The notes under the pieces: model-generated
Told to the model about the DNA's origin: nothing
The model's input: the letters and a program-made list of their open reading frames with translations, nothing else
Databases searched by the model: none
Shown: one piece after another, positions 9,602 through 18,970 of the stretch
Position numbering within the stretch: position 1 is the stretch's first letter
Layout of the letters: the number at the start of each line of letters is the position of its first letter
Made by a program: the position numbers and the translations under genes
NCBI RefSeq assembly: GCF_900101095.1
Contig: NZ_FNFM01000004.1
Location: 1-64,000 of the forward strand
Direction: 5' to 3'
DNA length: 64,000 nt
Source: Actinopolyspora mzabensis
GTDB lineage: Bacteria > Actinomycetota > Actinomycetes > Mycobacteriales > Pseudonocardiaceae

Positions 9602-11008
9602 TCAGTCCAGGGGAAGCCCGAGCAGTGCGTTCTCGACCAGCTCGGGCATCGCGGGGTGGATCCAGTATTGGCCGCGAGCCATGGTGCGCGCGTCGATACC
9701 GAACTCCATGGCCTGAATGAGCGGCTGAATCACGGTGGGTGCCTGCGGTCCGATGATGTGTGCGCCGAGCAGTTTCCCGGTCGAGGGGGCTGCGAGCAGT
9801 TTGGCGAAACCGCTGGTGTCCTCCATCGCCCACCCGTAGGCGATACCGCCGTAGTCCTGTGTGGCGGTGACATAACCGATGCCGTGTTCGGCAGCCTGCT
9901 GCTCGGTGAGTCCCACCGAGGCGATCTGTGGTTCGGAGAACACCGCGTGCGGTACGAAGCGGTGATCGGACTCGATCGGCGTGTCCGGGTGCAGCAGATT
10001 GTGCTGCACCACCCGCTCCTCATGGTTGGCGACGTGCTTGAGCTCGTGCTCACTGCTGACGTCGCCCAGTGCCCACACCCCTTCGACGGTGGTGCGCTGT
10101 GTGCTGTCCACTTTGACTTTTCCGTCCTCGGCGGTCTCGATTCCCGCCGCGGCGGTGTCGAGCAGGTCCGAGTTGGGGCGACGTCCCGTCGCCACCAGCA
10201 GCGTCCCGGCTTCGAGGGTCTCGGCTCCTTCCGGGCCGTCCATCCGGAGCCGCACACCTTCCCCGGAACCACTCACCTCGATCTCGCGCCGGTTCAGCCG
10301 CAGATCCCACTGCCTCGCGGCCAGTTCGGTGAACCGTTCCGAGATGTCGACGTCCTCGCTACGCAGCACCCGTCCGGAACGGCCGACCATGGTCACGCGC
10401 ACGCCCAGCGCGGAGAAGATGTGCGCGAACTCCGCCCCGATGAAGCCCGTACCCATGATGATCATGCTTTCCGGAAGGCTTTCCAGCCGCATCACACTGT
10501 CGCTGGTGTGGTAATCGACGTCCTCGATGCCCGGGATTTCCGGAATCACCGGACGACCTCCCGCCGCGATCACCACTCGGTCGGCACTGATCGTGGTCGG
10601 CCCCTCGGCGGTCTCCACCCGGAGCTCCCGTGCCGCGGTGAACCGTGCGGTGCCCTCGTAAAGCGTCACGTTGGGGTTCTCGTCCCTGCGGAACCGCTTT
10701 CCGCTTTCGGAGATCGTGTCGATCCTGCCGAACACGCGGTCCCTGATCTCGCGCCACCGCACCTCGTCCAGCCGTACCCCGACTCCGAGGCGTTCTCCCG
10801 CGGTCGGGGAGTTCGCGACATCGGCGGTGTGCACGAACATCTTCGTCGGTATGCACCCCACGTTCAGGCAGGTGCCGCCGTAGGACGAGTGGCTTCCGAC
10901 GCCCTTCTCCACGACCGCGACGTCCCAATCGGCGAATCGTTCGTCGAGGATCGCGTTACCCGAACCGGTGCCGATGATGATCAGATCGAAGTGTCGCACG
11001 TGCCCCAT
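9602..11008 (-). CDS. mtr: Mycothione reductase
   Basis: Flavoprotein disulfide reductase that uses NADPH to reduce oxidised mycothiol, the thiol buffer of Actinobacteria. 468 residues. FAD motif IIGTGSGN at 11-18; redox disulfide in GGTCLNVGCIPTK (Cys47 and Cys52); NAD(P)H-binding region IIMGTGFIGAEFAHIF; C-terminal interface with the catalytic His in WIHPAMPELVENAL. No N-terminal LPxx lipoamide-dehydrogenase features are seen, and the length and ends fit Mtr. It converges on the MFS gene; the 131 bases between hold GC-rich inverted repeats but no clean terminator. It marks the organism as a mycothiol producer. Confidence 0.94.
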   Translation of the reverse strand: MGHVRHFDLIIIGTGSGNAILDERFADWDVAVVEKGVGSHSSYGGTCLNVGCIPTKMFVHTADVANSPTAGERLGVGVRLDEVRWREIRDRVFGRIDTISESGKRFRRDENPNVTLYEGTARFTAARELRVETAEGPTTISADRVVIAAGGRPVIPEIPGIEDVDYHTSDSVMRLESLPESMIIMGTGFIGAEFAHIFSALGVRVTMVGRSGRVLRSEDVDISERFTELAARQWDLRLNRREIEVSGSGEGVRLRMDGPEGAETLEAGTLLVATGRRPNSDLLDTAAAGIETAEDGKVKVDSTQRTTVEGVWALGDVSSEHELKHVANHEERVVQHNLLHPDTPIESDHRFVPHAVFSEPQIASVGLTEQQAAEHGIGYVTATQDYGGIAYGWAMEDTSGFAKLLAAPSTGKLLGAHIIGPQAPTVIQPLIQAMEFGIDARTMARGQYWIHPAMPELVENALLGLPLD

Positions 11009-11386
11009 CCCGTCTCTGCTTCCTTATCGCCGCGTACAACCCGGGGCTCGTTCCGGAAATTCCTACGGTGTCCGGTGGCCGCGCGCCAACACCTCCCGCC
11101 GGGCGGCAGGGCCGAGTGCTCCCTTCGGCGACGAGTTTTGTTTCCTTGAACAGAAAATAGCCAATTGTTACGAGGCTGTTCTCTATCCGGAATACGCGGT
11201 GCGAACGCATTGATGACGCTGTGCGCAGGGGATATTCCGCGATTGCGTGGGTGTGCCGGATGTAACGTGACATGAAAGATGCTCGAAAAAGTGGGAGAAG
11301 AGCAAGTCGAACATTCCCGTGACGAAGGAATCCACGGGGTTCCGCGGGCCGAGGGGTCCGTGCGTTCGCGGTGAGTTGGAGTACGA
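11009..11386. other. Intergenic region upstream of mtr and of the polysaccharide locus
   Basis: 378 bases between the divergent starts of mtr and the sugar transferase gene. The stretch 11134-11190 is clearly AT-richer than its surroundings (TTTTGTTTCCTTGAACAGAA) and may hold a promoter; TTGAAC at 11146 is a possible -35. I see no ORF, repeat or RNA that I can support here. Confidence 0.4.
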
Positions 11387-12934
11387 ATGCGGCTATCCTC
11401 GCGGCAGCGGGACCATCCCGTCGAGCTACGACAGAAGATCCCCTCCGCAGGCGGATCGGATTCCCAGTCTTCCGGGCCCGGAACCACCGGAGCGAGGCGC
11501 GACGGGCGCCGCGATGGTGCGCAGCGGCCCCACAGTGCTCGAGCCTTGCCTTGGGAGCGTCGCTACCGCTCGTTGGTGGCTGTCGGTGATGTGACCGCCA
11601 CGGGGCTCGCGGTGGCGGGAGGCACGGTGGTCTCGGCGCCCGCCGAGCCGTGGCTGACGGTTCTGTTCGCGTCCGTCACCGCCGTCGCGTTGCTCACCGC
11701 CCTGGTCCCGGCCTGGGACCACCGAATCCTCGGGCAGGGAGCCGAGGAATTCCGCCGGTTGGGCAGGGCACTGCTCACCGCTGCCGTACTGCTGGCCTTC
11801 GGGGCGGTCGCCGCCGGTCTAGGGCAGTTGCGGGGGTGGATCTTCGCCGTTTTGCCCGCTGCTGCCGTGCTGTGTCTGTTACAGCGTTACGTGCTGCGCA
11901 AACTGCTGCATCGGAAACGAGCGCTGGGGCGCTGCATGCTTCCGGTCATCGCCGCGGGGGATCCCGAGGCACTGCGAGATCTGATCGCGCGTACCCGGAG
12001 GGAGTCCCACCTCGGTTGGCAGATCCGCGCGGTGTGCACCGCGGGGCGCTCGGGGAGCGGTGTGGCCGTCGACCAGATCGACTCCGTTCCGGTGGTGGGA
12101 AGTCTCGACGACATCGCCCGACAGGCGCGACTGGATGCCTACCGGGCGGTGATGATCAGTGCCGACCGGTACTGGACACGGCAACGGCTGCAGTGGCTGT
12201 CCTGGGAACTGGAGGGCACTGCCACCGAGATGGTGGTGGCTCCGGTACTGATGGACATCGCCGGCCCCAGAGTGCACGTGTCCGAAGTCCTCGGCATGCC
12301 GCTGTTGCGGCTGAGCGAGCCGGTGCTGACCGGGCCGCGCCTGTTCGTCAAGTCCGTTATGGACCGAACGGGGGCACTGCTGTTGCTGCTGACGCTGTCA
12401 CCTCTGCTGCTCGTGATAGCCATCGGCATCAAGTTGAACAGTGCGGGGCCGGTGTTCTACCGGCAACGACGCGTCGGACACAACGGCCACGTGTTCACGA
12501 TGTTGAAGTTCCGGACGATGGTCAGCGGCGCCGATTCCCCCTCTTCCGACGGTGACCTCACCGACGAGGGGGCCGGTCCGTTGTTCAAGTCGCGGTGCGA
12601 TCCCCGGGTGACCGGTCTCGGCTCCGTGCTGCGGGGTTACTCCATGGACGAGTTGCCACAGCTGGTCAACGTTCTCCTCGGTGACATGTCACTGGTGGGG
12701 CCGAGGCCGCCGCTGCCCGCCGAGACAGAGTCCTACGAGCCGGAGATGCACCGTCGCTTCCTGGTGCGTCCGGGGATGACCGGACTGTGGCAGGTCAGCG
12801 GCAGGAGTGATCTCTCGTGGGCCGAGAGCGTGCGGCTGGATCTGCGTTACGTGGAGAACTGGTCACTGACGTTGGACTGGATGATCCTCTGGAAGACGGT
12901 GCGTGCCGTGATGACCAGGGAGGGGGCCTACTGA
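11387..12934 (+). CDS. Polyprenyl-phosphate sugar-1-phosphate transferase (exopolysaccharide priming enzyme)
   Basis: 515-residue membrane enzyme that transfers a hexose-1-phosphate from a UDP-sugar to undecaprenyl or decaprenyl phosphate, the first step of a Wzx/Wzy polysaccharide pathway. After a polar Arg/Ser/Gly-rich start of about 55 residues come four hydrophobic segments (about 63-165), a CoA-binding-like middle domain (180-310) and the bacterial sugar transferase domain (320-515). Signatures: KSVMDRTGALLLLL, GPVFYRQRRVGHNG, LKFRTM, MDELPQLVNVLLGDMSLVGP and RPGMTGLWQVSGRSD. Start ATG 11387 has GGAG 5 bases upstream. The donor sugar is not readable. Confidence 0.93.
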   Translation: MRLSSRQRDHPVELRQKIPSAGGSDSQSSGPGTTGARRDGRRDGAQRPHSARALPWERRYRSLVAVGDVTATGLAVAGGTVVSAPAEPWLTVLFASVTAVALLTALVPAWDHRILGQGAEEFRRLGRALLTAAVLLAFGAVAAGLGQLRGWIFAVLPAAAVLCLLQRYVLRKLLHRKRALGRCMLPVIAAGDPEALRDLIARTRRESHLGWQIRAVCTAGRSGSGVAVDQIDSVPVVGSLDDIARQARLDAYRAVMISADRYWTRQRLQWLSWELEGTATEMVVAPVLMDIAGPRVHVSEVLGMPLLRLSEPVLTGPRLFVKSVMDRTGALLLLLTLSPLLLVIAIGIKLNSAGPVFYRQRRVGHNGHVFTMLKFRTMVSGADSPSSDGDLTDEGAGPLFKSRCDPRVTGLGSVLRGYSMDELPQLVNVLLGDMSLVGPRPPLPAETESYEPEMHRRFLVRPGMTGLWQVSGRSDLSWAESVRLDLRYVENWSLTLDWMILWKTVRAVMTREGAY

Positions 12935-12970
12935 CTGTGGACAGCCGGGCCGCTACCGCCTCTTGGGGTG

Positions 12971-13022
12971 ACTATACGCAAATTTCCTAAAACCTTTAGG
13001 CTTCTGTATAGTCCCTTTAGGG
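12971..13022. promoter_or_regulatory. Nested palindromic operator upstream of the TetR gene
   Basis: Two nested inverted repeats lie in this AT-rich stretch: ACTATAC (12971-12977) with GTATAGT (13006-13012), and inside it CCTAAA (12986-12991) with TTTAGG (12995-13000). A further imperfect palindrome, CCCTTTAGGG, follows at 13013-13022. The right outer arm contains an extended -10-like TGTATAGT. This is the arrangement expected for an autorepressed TetR gene. Confidence 0.6.
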
Positions 13023-13044
13023 ATTCTGCGAGTGAGGGGTGGTT

Positions 13045-13665
13045 GTGCCGAGAGCGGGGCTGAGCGCGGAACGCATCATCGGTGAAGCGGCGGAGCTGGC
13101 CGACGAGGTCGGCTTCGAGCAGGTAACGGTCTCCGCGCTGGCCAGACGATTCGGCGTCAGGGTCGCGAGCCTGTACTCGCACCTGGACGGCTCGCACGAT
13201 CTCAGGACCGGGATCGCGCTGCTCGCCCTGGAGGAACTCACCGATCGCGCCGCTACCGCACTGGCCGGGCGGGCGGGTAGGGCCGCCCTCCTCGCCTTCG
13301 CCGAGGTCTACCGTGATTACGCCCGGCAACATCCCGGCCGCTACGCCGCGAGCCGATACCGGCTCGATCCGGAGACGGCGGCAGCGAGTGCCGGAGTCAG
13401 GCACGCGCGGCTCCTGCGCGCGGTCCTGCGGGGTTACGACCTCACCGGCGACGAGCAGACACACGCGGTTCGACTGCTGGGCAGCGTTTTCCACGGCTAC
13501 GTCAGCCTGGAGCTGGAGGGTGGGTTCAGCCACAGCGCTCCCGACAGCGAGCGGTCCTGGGCGCGAATCGTGGAAGTCCTCGATGGCCTGCTGCGGAACT
13601 GGCCCGACCCCTCCCATTCCGACGCTTCCCGAACCGAGGCCTCCCAGCCCGAGGCCTCCCAGTAG
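13045..13665 (+). CDS. TetR-family transcriptional regulator with WHG-type C-terminal domain
   Basis: 206-residue regulator. The N-terminal helix-turn-helix reads SALARRFGVRVASLYSHLDG (about residues 32-51). The C-terminal half contains RHARLLRAVLRGYDLTG and LLGSVFHGYVSLELEGGF, typical of WHG-domain TetR proteins. GTG 13045 is chosen over GTG 13039 because GAGGGG (13034-13039) gives proper spacing and the protein then opens MPRAGLSAERI as relatives do. The last 20 residues are a Ser/Glu/Ala/Gln repeat-like tail. The SGNH hydrolase gene follows after 91 bases and is a likely target together with its own promoter. Confidence 0.9.
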   Translation: MPRAGLSAERIIGEAAELADEVGFEQVTVSALARRFGVRVASLYSHLDGSHDLRTGIALLALEELTDRAATALAGRAGRAALLAFAEVYRDYARQHPGRYAASRYRLDPETAAASAGVRHARLLRAVLRGYDLTGDEQTHAVRLLGSVFHGYVSLELEGGFSHSAPDSERSWARIVEVLDGLLRNWPDPSHSDASRTEASQPEASQ

Positions 13666-13756
13666 GGGACTCGAACCCCGGCAGCGCTCGCGGATCCGAA
13701 ACGTACCGGGAAACAACCTGCGGTTTCGGCCCGGCAACACGCGACAGGAAAAGGCC

Positions 13757-14959
13757 ATGCACCACGAACACACCTTGATCGACACACCCCTCACCGCTGA
13801 TCTGCTGCGCGGCGCGGTGGAGACGGAGCACACCGAACGGGGGTTGCTACCGCACCGGCTGCCCGCCAGGGCGCTCGCCCAGGGCGGTGACGGGCAACTC
13901 GCCATGGCCGAGAGCCAGCCCTCCGGTGTCCGGCTCGCCCTGCGCAGTCGAGCCACCACCGTCGAGCTGGACACCGTGCCGGCCAAGCGGACCTATCGTG
14001 GGGTGCCGCCTCGACCGGACGGAATCTACGACCTGCTCGTCGACGGCTCGCTGGTGGAGCAGGCCCACGTCAGCGGGGGTGACACCCTCGACATCGACAT
14101 GACGACAGGTGACGTCCAGCGGTACCCCGGGCCGGTCGGAACCCTTCGCTTCACCGGACTGCCCGGACGTGTGAAGGACCTCGAGATCTGGTTACCGCAC
14201 GACGAGACCACCGAACTCGTGGCCCTGCGCACCGACGCCCCTGTCGAGCCGTCCCCGGAATCGGGCCGTGCCGTCTGGTTGCACCACGGCAGCTCGATCA
14301 GCCACGGTTCCAACGCCGCGAGCCCCACCGCGACCTGGCCCGCGATCGCCGCGAACACCGCTGGTGCGGACCTGATCAATCTGGGACTGGGCGGCAGCGC
14401 GCTGCTCGATCCGTTCACGGCGCGAACGATGCGCGACACCCCGGCCGACCTGATCAGCCTCAAGCTCGGCATCAACCTGGTCAACGCCGATCTGATGCGG
14501 CTGCGCGCCTTCACACCCGCGGTGCACGGTTTCCTCGACACCATCCGGGAAGGGCACCCCGACGCTCCGCTGCTGGTCGTCTCACCCATCCACTGCCCGA
14601 TCCACGAAGCCACCCCGGGCCCCAGCGCTCCCGACTTCACCGAGTCCGACCTCGGGCGGTTGCGCTTCCTCGCCACCGGGGACCCGGCGGAACGTGCGAA
14701 CGGGAAGCTCACGCTGGAAACGATCCGAGCGGAACTGGCCGGGATCGTGGCGCAGCGGGCGGAGGAGGATCCGAGGTTGCACTACCTGGACGGACGCGAA
14801 CTCTACGGCCCGACCGATTACGCCGAACTACCACTACCCGACGAGCTCCATCCGGATTCCGCCGCTCACCGTCGTATGGGTGAACGTTTCACCGGGTTCG
14901 CCTTCGCCCCCGAAGGGCCCTTCGCGGGGCACGACGACCAGCGGTCCCGGGCGCGGTGA
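13757..14959 (+). CDS. SGNH/GDSL-family hydrolase
   Basis: 400-residue esterase-like protein, probably cytoplasmic as no signal peptide is visible. ATG 13757 follows GGAAAAGG. Residues about 1-165 form a beta-rich N-terminal domain; the SGNH hydrolase domain follows with block I GSSISHGSN (nucleophile Ser), block II Gly in NLGLGGSALL, block III Asn in KLGINLVNAD and block V DELHPDSAAH with catalytic Asp/His. It probably removes acyl groups from a carbohydrate or lipid; the substrate is unknown. It is paired with the TetR gene upstream. Its last 71 bases overlap the converging glycosyltransferase gene. Confidence 0.87.
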   Translation: MHHEHTLIDTPLTADLLRGAVETEHTERGLLPHRLPARALAQGGDGQLAMAESQPSGVRLALRSRATTVELDTVPAKRTYRGVPPRPDGIYDLLVDGSLVEQAHVSGGDTLDIDMTTGDVQRYPGPVGTLRFTGLPGRVKDLEIWLPHDETTELVALRTDAPVEPSPESGRAVWLHHGSSISHGSNAASPTATWPAIAANTAGADLINLGLGGSALLDPFTARTMRDTPADLISLKLGINLVNADLMRLRAFTPAVHGFLDTIREGHPDAPLLVVSPIHCPIHEATPGPSAPDFTESDLGRLRFLATGDPAERANGKLTLETIRAELAGIVAQRAEEDPRLHYLDGRELYGPTDYAELPLPDELHPDSAAHRRMGERFTGFAFAPEGPFAGHDDQRSRAR

Positions 14960-16184
14960 GCTCGTCGATCGTTTCTCGTAGCGACTCGTGGTAGCGCTCC
15001 GGGGCGAACAGCGCGGCGGCCTCGCGACAGGCGTGCTCCGCGAGCTCCAACGCACCCGGCCAGTCGAGTAGCAGCCGTTCCACGCCGTCCGCGAGGGCCT
15101 CGGGGTCGTCGGCTCCGACGATGTGGCCGCGGCTGCCGTCACCGACGGTTTCGGGAAGTCCCTGGACGTCGGTGACCACCACCGGCAATCCGGCGAGCTG
15201 CGCCTCCACAGCGGTGTTGCCGAACGGCTCGAATCGGGAGGGCACCAGGGCGATGTCTGCTTCGGCGTAGTGGTGCCAGACATCGGAGTCGAAGCCGTGC
15301 AGCCGGACCGAGTCCGACAGCCCGTGCGCACGGACCAGGCGCTCGATCTCGCGTTCGAACCATTCGTAACCGTCGAAGGCGGAGCCGATCAGGTCCAGCG
15401 TGACCGGATGCCCCCGTTCCCGCAGCAGCGCGAGCGCCCGAACCGCCGTGTCCGTGCCCTTGCGCGGCGAAAGTCTGCCCACCAGGATGAGCCGGTGCGG
15501 CCGGGTGCTCGAGGTTTCCGCGCGGGGGTGTTCGGCGGGGCCCGCGACCCCGTTGTAGACCACACTTGTGCGGTCCCGCAGCCGGGGAATCGCGCGGTGC
15601 AGCACGTCCGCGGCGGCACGACTGTTTACCACGACGCGGCGGGAAGCGAGCAAGGGTAGCGTCAGCCCGACACGTATCGGTAACGGTTGGGTGTCCTCGG
15701 CTTCGTGCACGTGCGTCACCACCCGATGCCCGAGCGCGGCGGCCAGCAACGTCCAGGTGGGAACGGTGATCGTACTGATGTAGACGGCCGCGTAACGACG
15801 TCTCAGCACTCGAAGTACGGCGGGTAACGAGACGAGGCCGTCCCGCAGGAAACCGAGCAGGCCGGTGGGGTGCAGCACGCTTTTGCGCAGCACCGCCGTG
15901 GGGCAGTGGTGCACCCGTGCTCCGGTTCGTCGCAGCTGCGATACGAGCGGCCCCTCTCCGGGCAGTACCACCAGTACACGGTGTCCCGCCCCGGTCAGCG
16001 CTCGCACCGATTCGAGGAACACGCGGTCGGAACCGTACAACTCGGCGGAGGGGTGTACCAGCAGCAATTCGCTCGGCGAGTGGTCCCGAGGGGCGTGGGG
16101 CCGAAAGCGGTCGCGGACAAACCTCCGAAACATCGCCGCTGTCCTCCGGGCCGTAACGGGGCTTTCGAACGGCGAACGGGTCAT
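14889..16184 (-). CDS. Glycosyltransferase, GT4 family
   Basis: 431-residue retaining glycosyltransferase with a GT-B fold. The N-terminal domain begins ELLLVHPSAELYGSDRVFLE with the usual G-S-D-R donor/acceptor loop. The C-terminal domain has LILVGRLSPRKGTDTAVRAL and the nucleotide-sugar motif PSRFEPFGNTAVEAQLAGLP (E-x7-E). ATG 16184 is preceded by GGGAG at good spacing; the frame stays open upstream but overlaps the polymerase gene. It lies 65 bases after the polymerase stop, so the two are probably one transcript. It likely adds a sugar to the lipid-linked repeat unit at the inner membrane face. The C-terminal tail is Arg-rich. Confidence 0.88.
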   Translation of the reverse strand: MTRSPFESPVTARRTAAMFRRFVRDRFRPHAPRDHSPSELLLVHPSAELYGSDRVFLESVRALTGAGHRVLVVLPGEGPLVSQLRRTGARVHHCPTAVLRKSVLHPTGLLGFLRDGLVSLPAVLRVLRRRYAAVYISTITVPTWTLLAAALGHRVVTHVHEAEDTQPLPIRVGLTLPLLASRRVVVNSRAAADVLHRAIPRLRDRTSVVYNGVAGPAEHPRAETSSTRPHRLILVGRLSPRKGTDTAVRALALLRERGHPVTLDLIGSAFDGYEWFEREIERLVRAHGLSDSVRLHGFDSDVWHHYAEADIALVPSRFEPFGNTAVEAQLAGLPVVVTDVQGLPETVGDGSRGHIVGADDPEALADGVERLLLDWPGALELAEHACREAAALFAPERYHESLRETIDELTAPGTAGRRAPRRALRGRRRTR

Positions 16185-16249
16185 CGCTGCTCCCATCGTG
16201 GCTGTCCCGGCGTCGCGGGAGGTGCGGAGGTCGAGGGGGGTCGACGCTG

Positions 16250-17539
16250 TCAGCGGTTGGCCGCGGGGTTCCCGTTGCCCGCGGGTTCCGTTTCCGTCCG
16301 GAGCGTCCCGGCCCAGGCCGCGAGCATCAGGAGCCACACGGCCGATGCGTTGGCGGGCGCACCGAGGGATTCGGCGAACACCGAGTTGGCCAGCATTCCC
16401 AAGGTGACCGAGATGATGAGGGTGCGGTCTGCTCGCGGTTCCGGTCGTAGCCGCTTGGCGCGCGTGGTGTTGACGAATATACCGATCACCAGCGCCGACC
16501 AGACGAGCAGTCCGAGCAGGCCGGTGTTCACGAGCAGGTTGATCACGGCGTTGTGACCGCCGCCGAGTCCCATCTCGTCGAGGAAGAGCCCGCGAGTGGC
16601 ACTCAGGCCGTGGCCGTACAACGGCCGTTGGGCGAAGGCTTCGAGGGCGTAGCTCCACAGTTCGGTACGGGCGTTGAGGGTCAGCAGCCGCGACATCGAG
16701 TGCCCGCGAGTGAAGAATCCGGCGATGGCCGGGGCGGCGGCCAGTACCACGGTCAACACGCCGACGAAGAGGAAAGCCGTTATCTCCAGCCTGCGGGTTC
16801 CCCGCCACCTGATCCACAGCGCCACGACCGAACCGACGGCGGCGGCCAGTGCCGCGCTCCGCGTGTTCGTCGCGATCAGCCCGCCGGCACAGACGGTCAG
16901 CATGCCGAGATAGATCCCCAGCGGCCAGCGCGGACCGGTCCTGGTGTTGCGTCGGCCGATGACGTAGCTCGCGAGCACGATCACGGCGATCGCCAGTAGC
17001 TGCCCCGCGGCGACGGGGTGCAGGTGCAACCAGGTGAACCGATCCGGCTGGCTTTCCCTGCGCGGGAAGGGGACAAGCACTCCGAAGATCACCGATACCG
17101 TGATCAGCACGCTGTAGGCGTGTGCGAAGAAGTGCATGCTCGCGCGATCCGCGTGCCGCGCCGTCGTACGCGTCAGTGCCAGGATGACCGCCATCTGGCA
17201 GGACCGCACCAGAGCCATCTCGAAATACGGTGAGTACACTGTGGACAAAAAGAACACCGCGACGTAGGCATAAGCCGCGAGTGTCGTCCAGTGGGCCGTC
17301 ACGAGCCTCGGCGTGGGGCGGAACCGCAGGAACAACCAGCAGGAGATCACTCCGTAGGTGGCGATCTCGAGCAGCACGAAAAGGTCCGGGTTGCCCGAAA
17401 TGGACTGGTCCTGATCGCGGAGTCGGAATTCGTACTCGCTGGCTATGATGAACGCCAGTGCGCACACGGTCAGTCGGATCGCGTCCCGATCGGAGCGGAA
17501 ACCGGATGCGTCGGTAAGGAAGTGGCGATAGTCGAGCAC
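16250..17539 (-). CDS. Wzy/WaaL-type O-antigen polymerase or ligase-like membrane protein
   Basis: 429-residue integral membrane protein with about 11 hydrophobic segments and one larger extracytoplasmic loop (about residues 265-330) that carries the Wzy_C-type motif NARTELWSYALEAFAQRPLYGHG and, after it, GGGHNAVINLLVNTGLLGLL (conserved His). Such proteins polymerise lipid-linked repeat units or ligate them to an acceptor on the outer membrane face. Together with the sugar transferase, Wzz-like and flippase genes it indicates a Wzx/Wzy-dependent polysaccharide. Polymerase versus ligase cannot be decided from sequence alone. Confidence 0.82.
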   Translation of the reverse strand: MLDYRHFLTDASGFRSDRDAIRLTVCALAFIIASEYEFRLRDQDQSISGNPDLFVLLEIATYGVISCWLFLRFRPTPRLVTAHWTTLAAYAYVAVFFLSTVYSPYFEMALVRSCQMAVILALTRTTARHADRASMHFFAHAYSVLITVSVIFGVLVPFPRRESQPDRFTWLHLHPVAAGQLLAIAVIVLASYVIGRRNTRTGPRWPLGIYLGMLTVCAGGLIATNTRSAALAAAVGSVVALWIRWRGTRRLEITAFLFVGVLTVVLAAAPAIAGFFTRGHSMSRLLTLNARTELWSYALEAFAQRPLYGHGLSATRGLFLDEMGLGGGHNAVINLLVNTGLLGLLVWSALVIGIFVNTTRAKRLRPEPRADRTLIISVTLGMLANSVFAESLGAPANASAVWLLMLAAWAGTLRTETEPAGNGNPAANR

Positions 17540-17769
17540 GGAAATCCTCGGCTTGGGTGTCTTGCGAAACGGGTTCTACCAGTCCCGCCCGAGGTGGCGG
17601 GAACCGGTCGCCCGGACAGCGTGTGCTCGCGAGGACGGAAACGAGTCGAGGAGCGCGTCTCGGAGGAGATCTGGTAACGAACTGATACCGCGAGCTTATA
17701 CAGCGGTCACCGCGCCCGCACCATTGATTGCCGAACTACGGCGAACAGGCGCGATTCGATTGGACGGCG

Positions 17770-18969
17770 ATGCGCATAGCGATGTTGGGTACGCGGGGTG
17801 TTCCCGCGCGATACGGTGGATTCGAGACCTGCGTGGAGGAGGTCGGGGCCCGGTTGGTTCGACTGGGCCACGAGGTCACCGTGTACTGCCGCAACGGCAA
17901 CGACGAGGCCGAACGAAGTCCCGGGTACCGGGGAATGCGGTTGGTGCGGTTGCCCGCTCTCCGCAAGAAAACCCTGGAGACGTTGAGTCACACCGGGCTC
18001 TCGGTGGGCCACCTGCTGCGGAATCCACCGGATGTGGCCGTGGTTTTCAACGCCGCGAACGCGCCGTTCCTGCCCCTGCTGCGTGCTCGCGGGGTGCCGG
18101 TCGTCACCCATGTAGACGGCTTGGAGTGGAAACGTGCCAAGTGGGGGAGGTTCGGGTCCCGTTACTACAGGGCGGCCGAAGCGGCGGCGGTTCGCTGTTC
18201 CGACGCGCTCATCGCCGATTCCAGGGGGATCCAGGAGTACTACGCACAGCGGTTCGGCGTCGACACGGAATACATCCCCTACGGCGCTCCCGTCCTGGAC
18301 ACGGTCGGTGCCGACACCCTCTCCGAGCACGGGCTGCGGGCCGGGGAGTACCACCTGGTGGTGGCGCGTTTCGAACCGGAGAACCACGTGGACGTCGCGG
18401 TGGCCGGATATCTCCGGAGCGGTGCGGCGCATCCGCTGGTGATCGTGGGGGCGGCTCCTTACGCGGATTCCTATACCGCGCACGTCCGCAGGCTCGCGGC
18501 GCGCGGCTCCGGGGTGAGGCTGCTGGGGTCGATCTGGGATCAGCGGGGGCTCGACCAGCTCTACGCGAACGCGCTCACTTATGTTCACGGGCATTCGGTC
18601 GGTGGCACCAATCCCTCATTGCTGCGAGCGATGGGGGCCGCAACCGCGACCTCGGCCTACGACGTGCCGTTCAACCGGGAAGTGCTGGGGGAGCACGGGG
18701 TCTATTTCACCGATCCGGTTTCGTTGGCCGAATGCTTCGACCGTGCCGAGGAGTTCCCACAGGACACGATGGATCGTGGGCGCGCCCAGCTCGCCGCGCT
18801 GCGCGGAAACTACGACTGGGACGTCGTGGCTCGTGGCTACGCGGAACTCGCGGAACGATTGTGCGCCCGTCGAGTCTTCCCGGTAACGGGGAAGATGTCG
18901 CGGTTGTTCGGTCGCGCCGTGACCGGCCGTACCGAACCGCGACGGAGTCAACCGGACAGAAAGGAGTGA
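17770..18969 (+). CDS. Glycosyltransferase with DUF1972-type N-terminus (rhamnosyltransferase-like)
   Basis: 399-residue GT-B enzyme. It opens MRIAMLGTRGVPARYGGFET, the signature of the DUF1972 family that includes beta-1,4-rhamnosyltransferases of capsule clusters (Cps2T-like). The C-terminal domain has VVARFEPENHVD and, at about 275-300, YVHGHSVGGTNPSLLRAMG, the acidic/Gly nucleotide-sugar loop; the usual E-x7-E second Glu is replaced. ATG 17770 is the start because the motif begins there, 42 bases into a longer open frame. The next gene starts one base after this stop, so the two are cotranslated. The 230-base divergent gap before it probably holds promoters for both strands. Confidence 0.88.
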   Translation: MRIAMLGTRGVPARYGGFETCVEEVGARLVRLGHEVTVYCRNGNDEAERSPGYRGMRLVRLPALRKKTLETLSHTGLSVGHLLRNPPDVAVVFNAANAPFLPLLRARGVPVVTHVDGLEWKRAKWGRFGSRYYRAAEAAAVRCSDALIADSRGIQEYYAQRFGVDTEYIPYGAPVLDTVGADTLSEHGLRAGEYHLVVARFEPENHVDVAVAGYLRSGAAHPLVIVGAAPYADSYTAHVRRLAARGSGVRLLGSIWDQRGLDQLYANALTYVHGHSVGGTNPSLLRAMGAATATSAYDVPFNREVLGEHGVYFTDPVSLAECFDRAEEFPQDTMDRGRAQLAALRGNYDWDVVARGYAELAERLCARRVFPVTGKMSRLFGRAVTGRTEPRRSQPDRKE

Positions 18970-18970
18970 G

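Noticed and set aside
14889-17465. 858-codon minus-strand frame joining the glycosyltransferase with the region of the polymerase
   Set aside because: The first 420 codons are in the wrong frame relative to the real polymerase gene and show no motif; ATG 16184 with GGGAG is the natural start.
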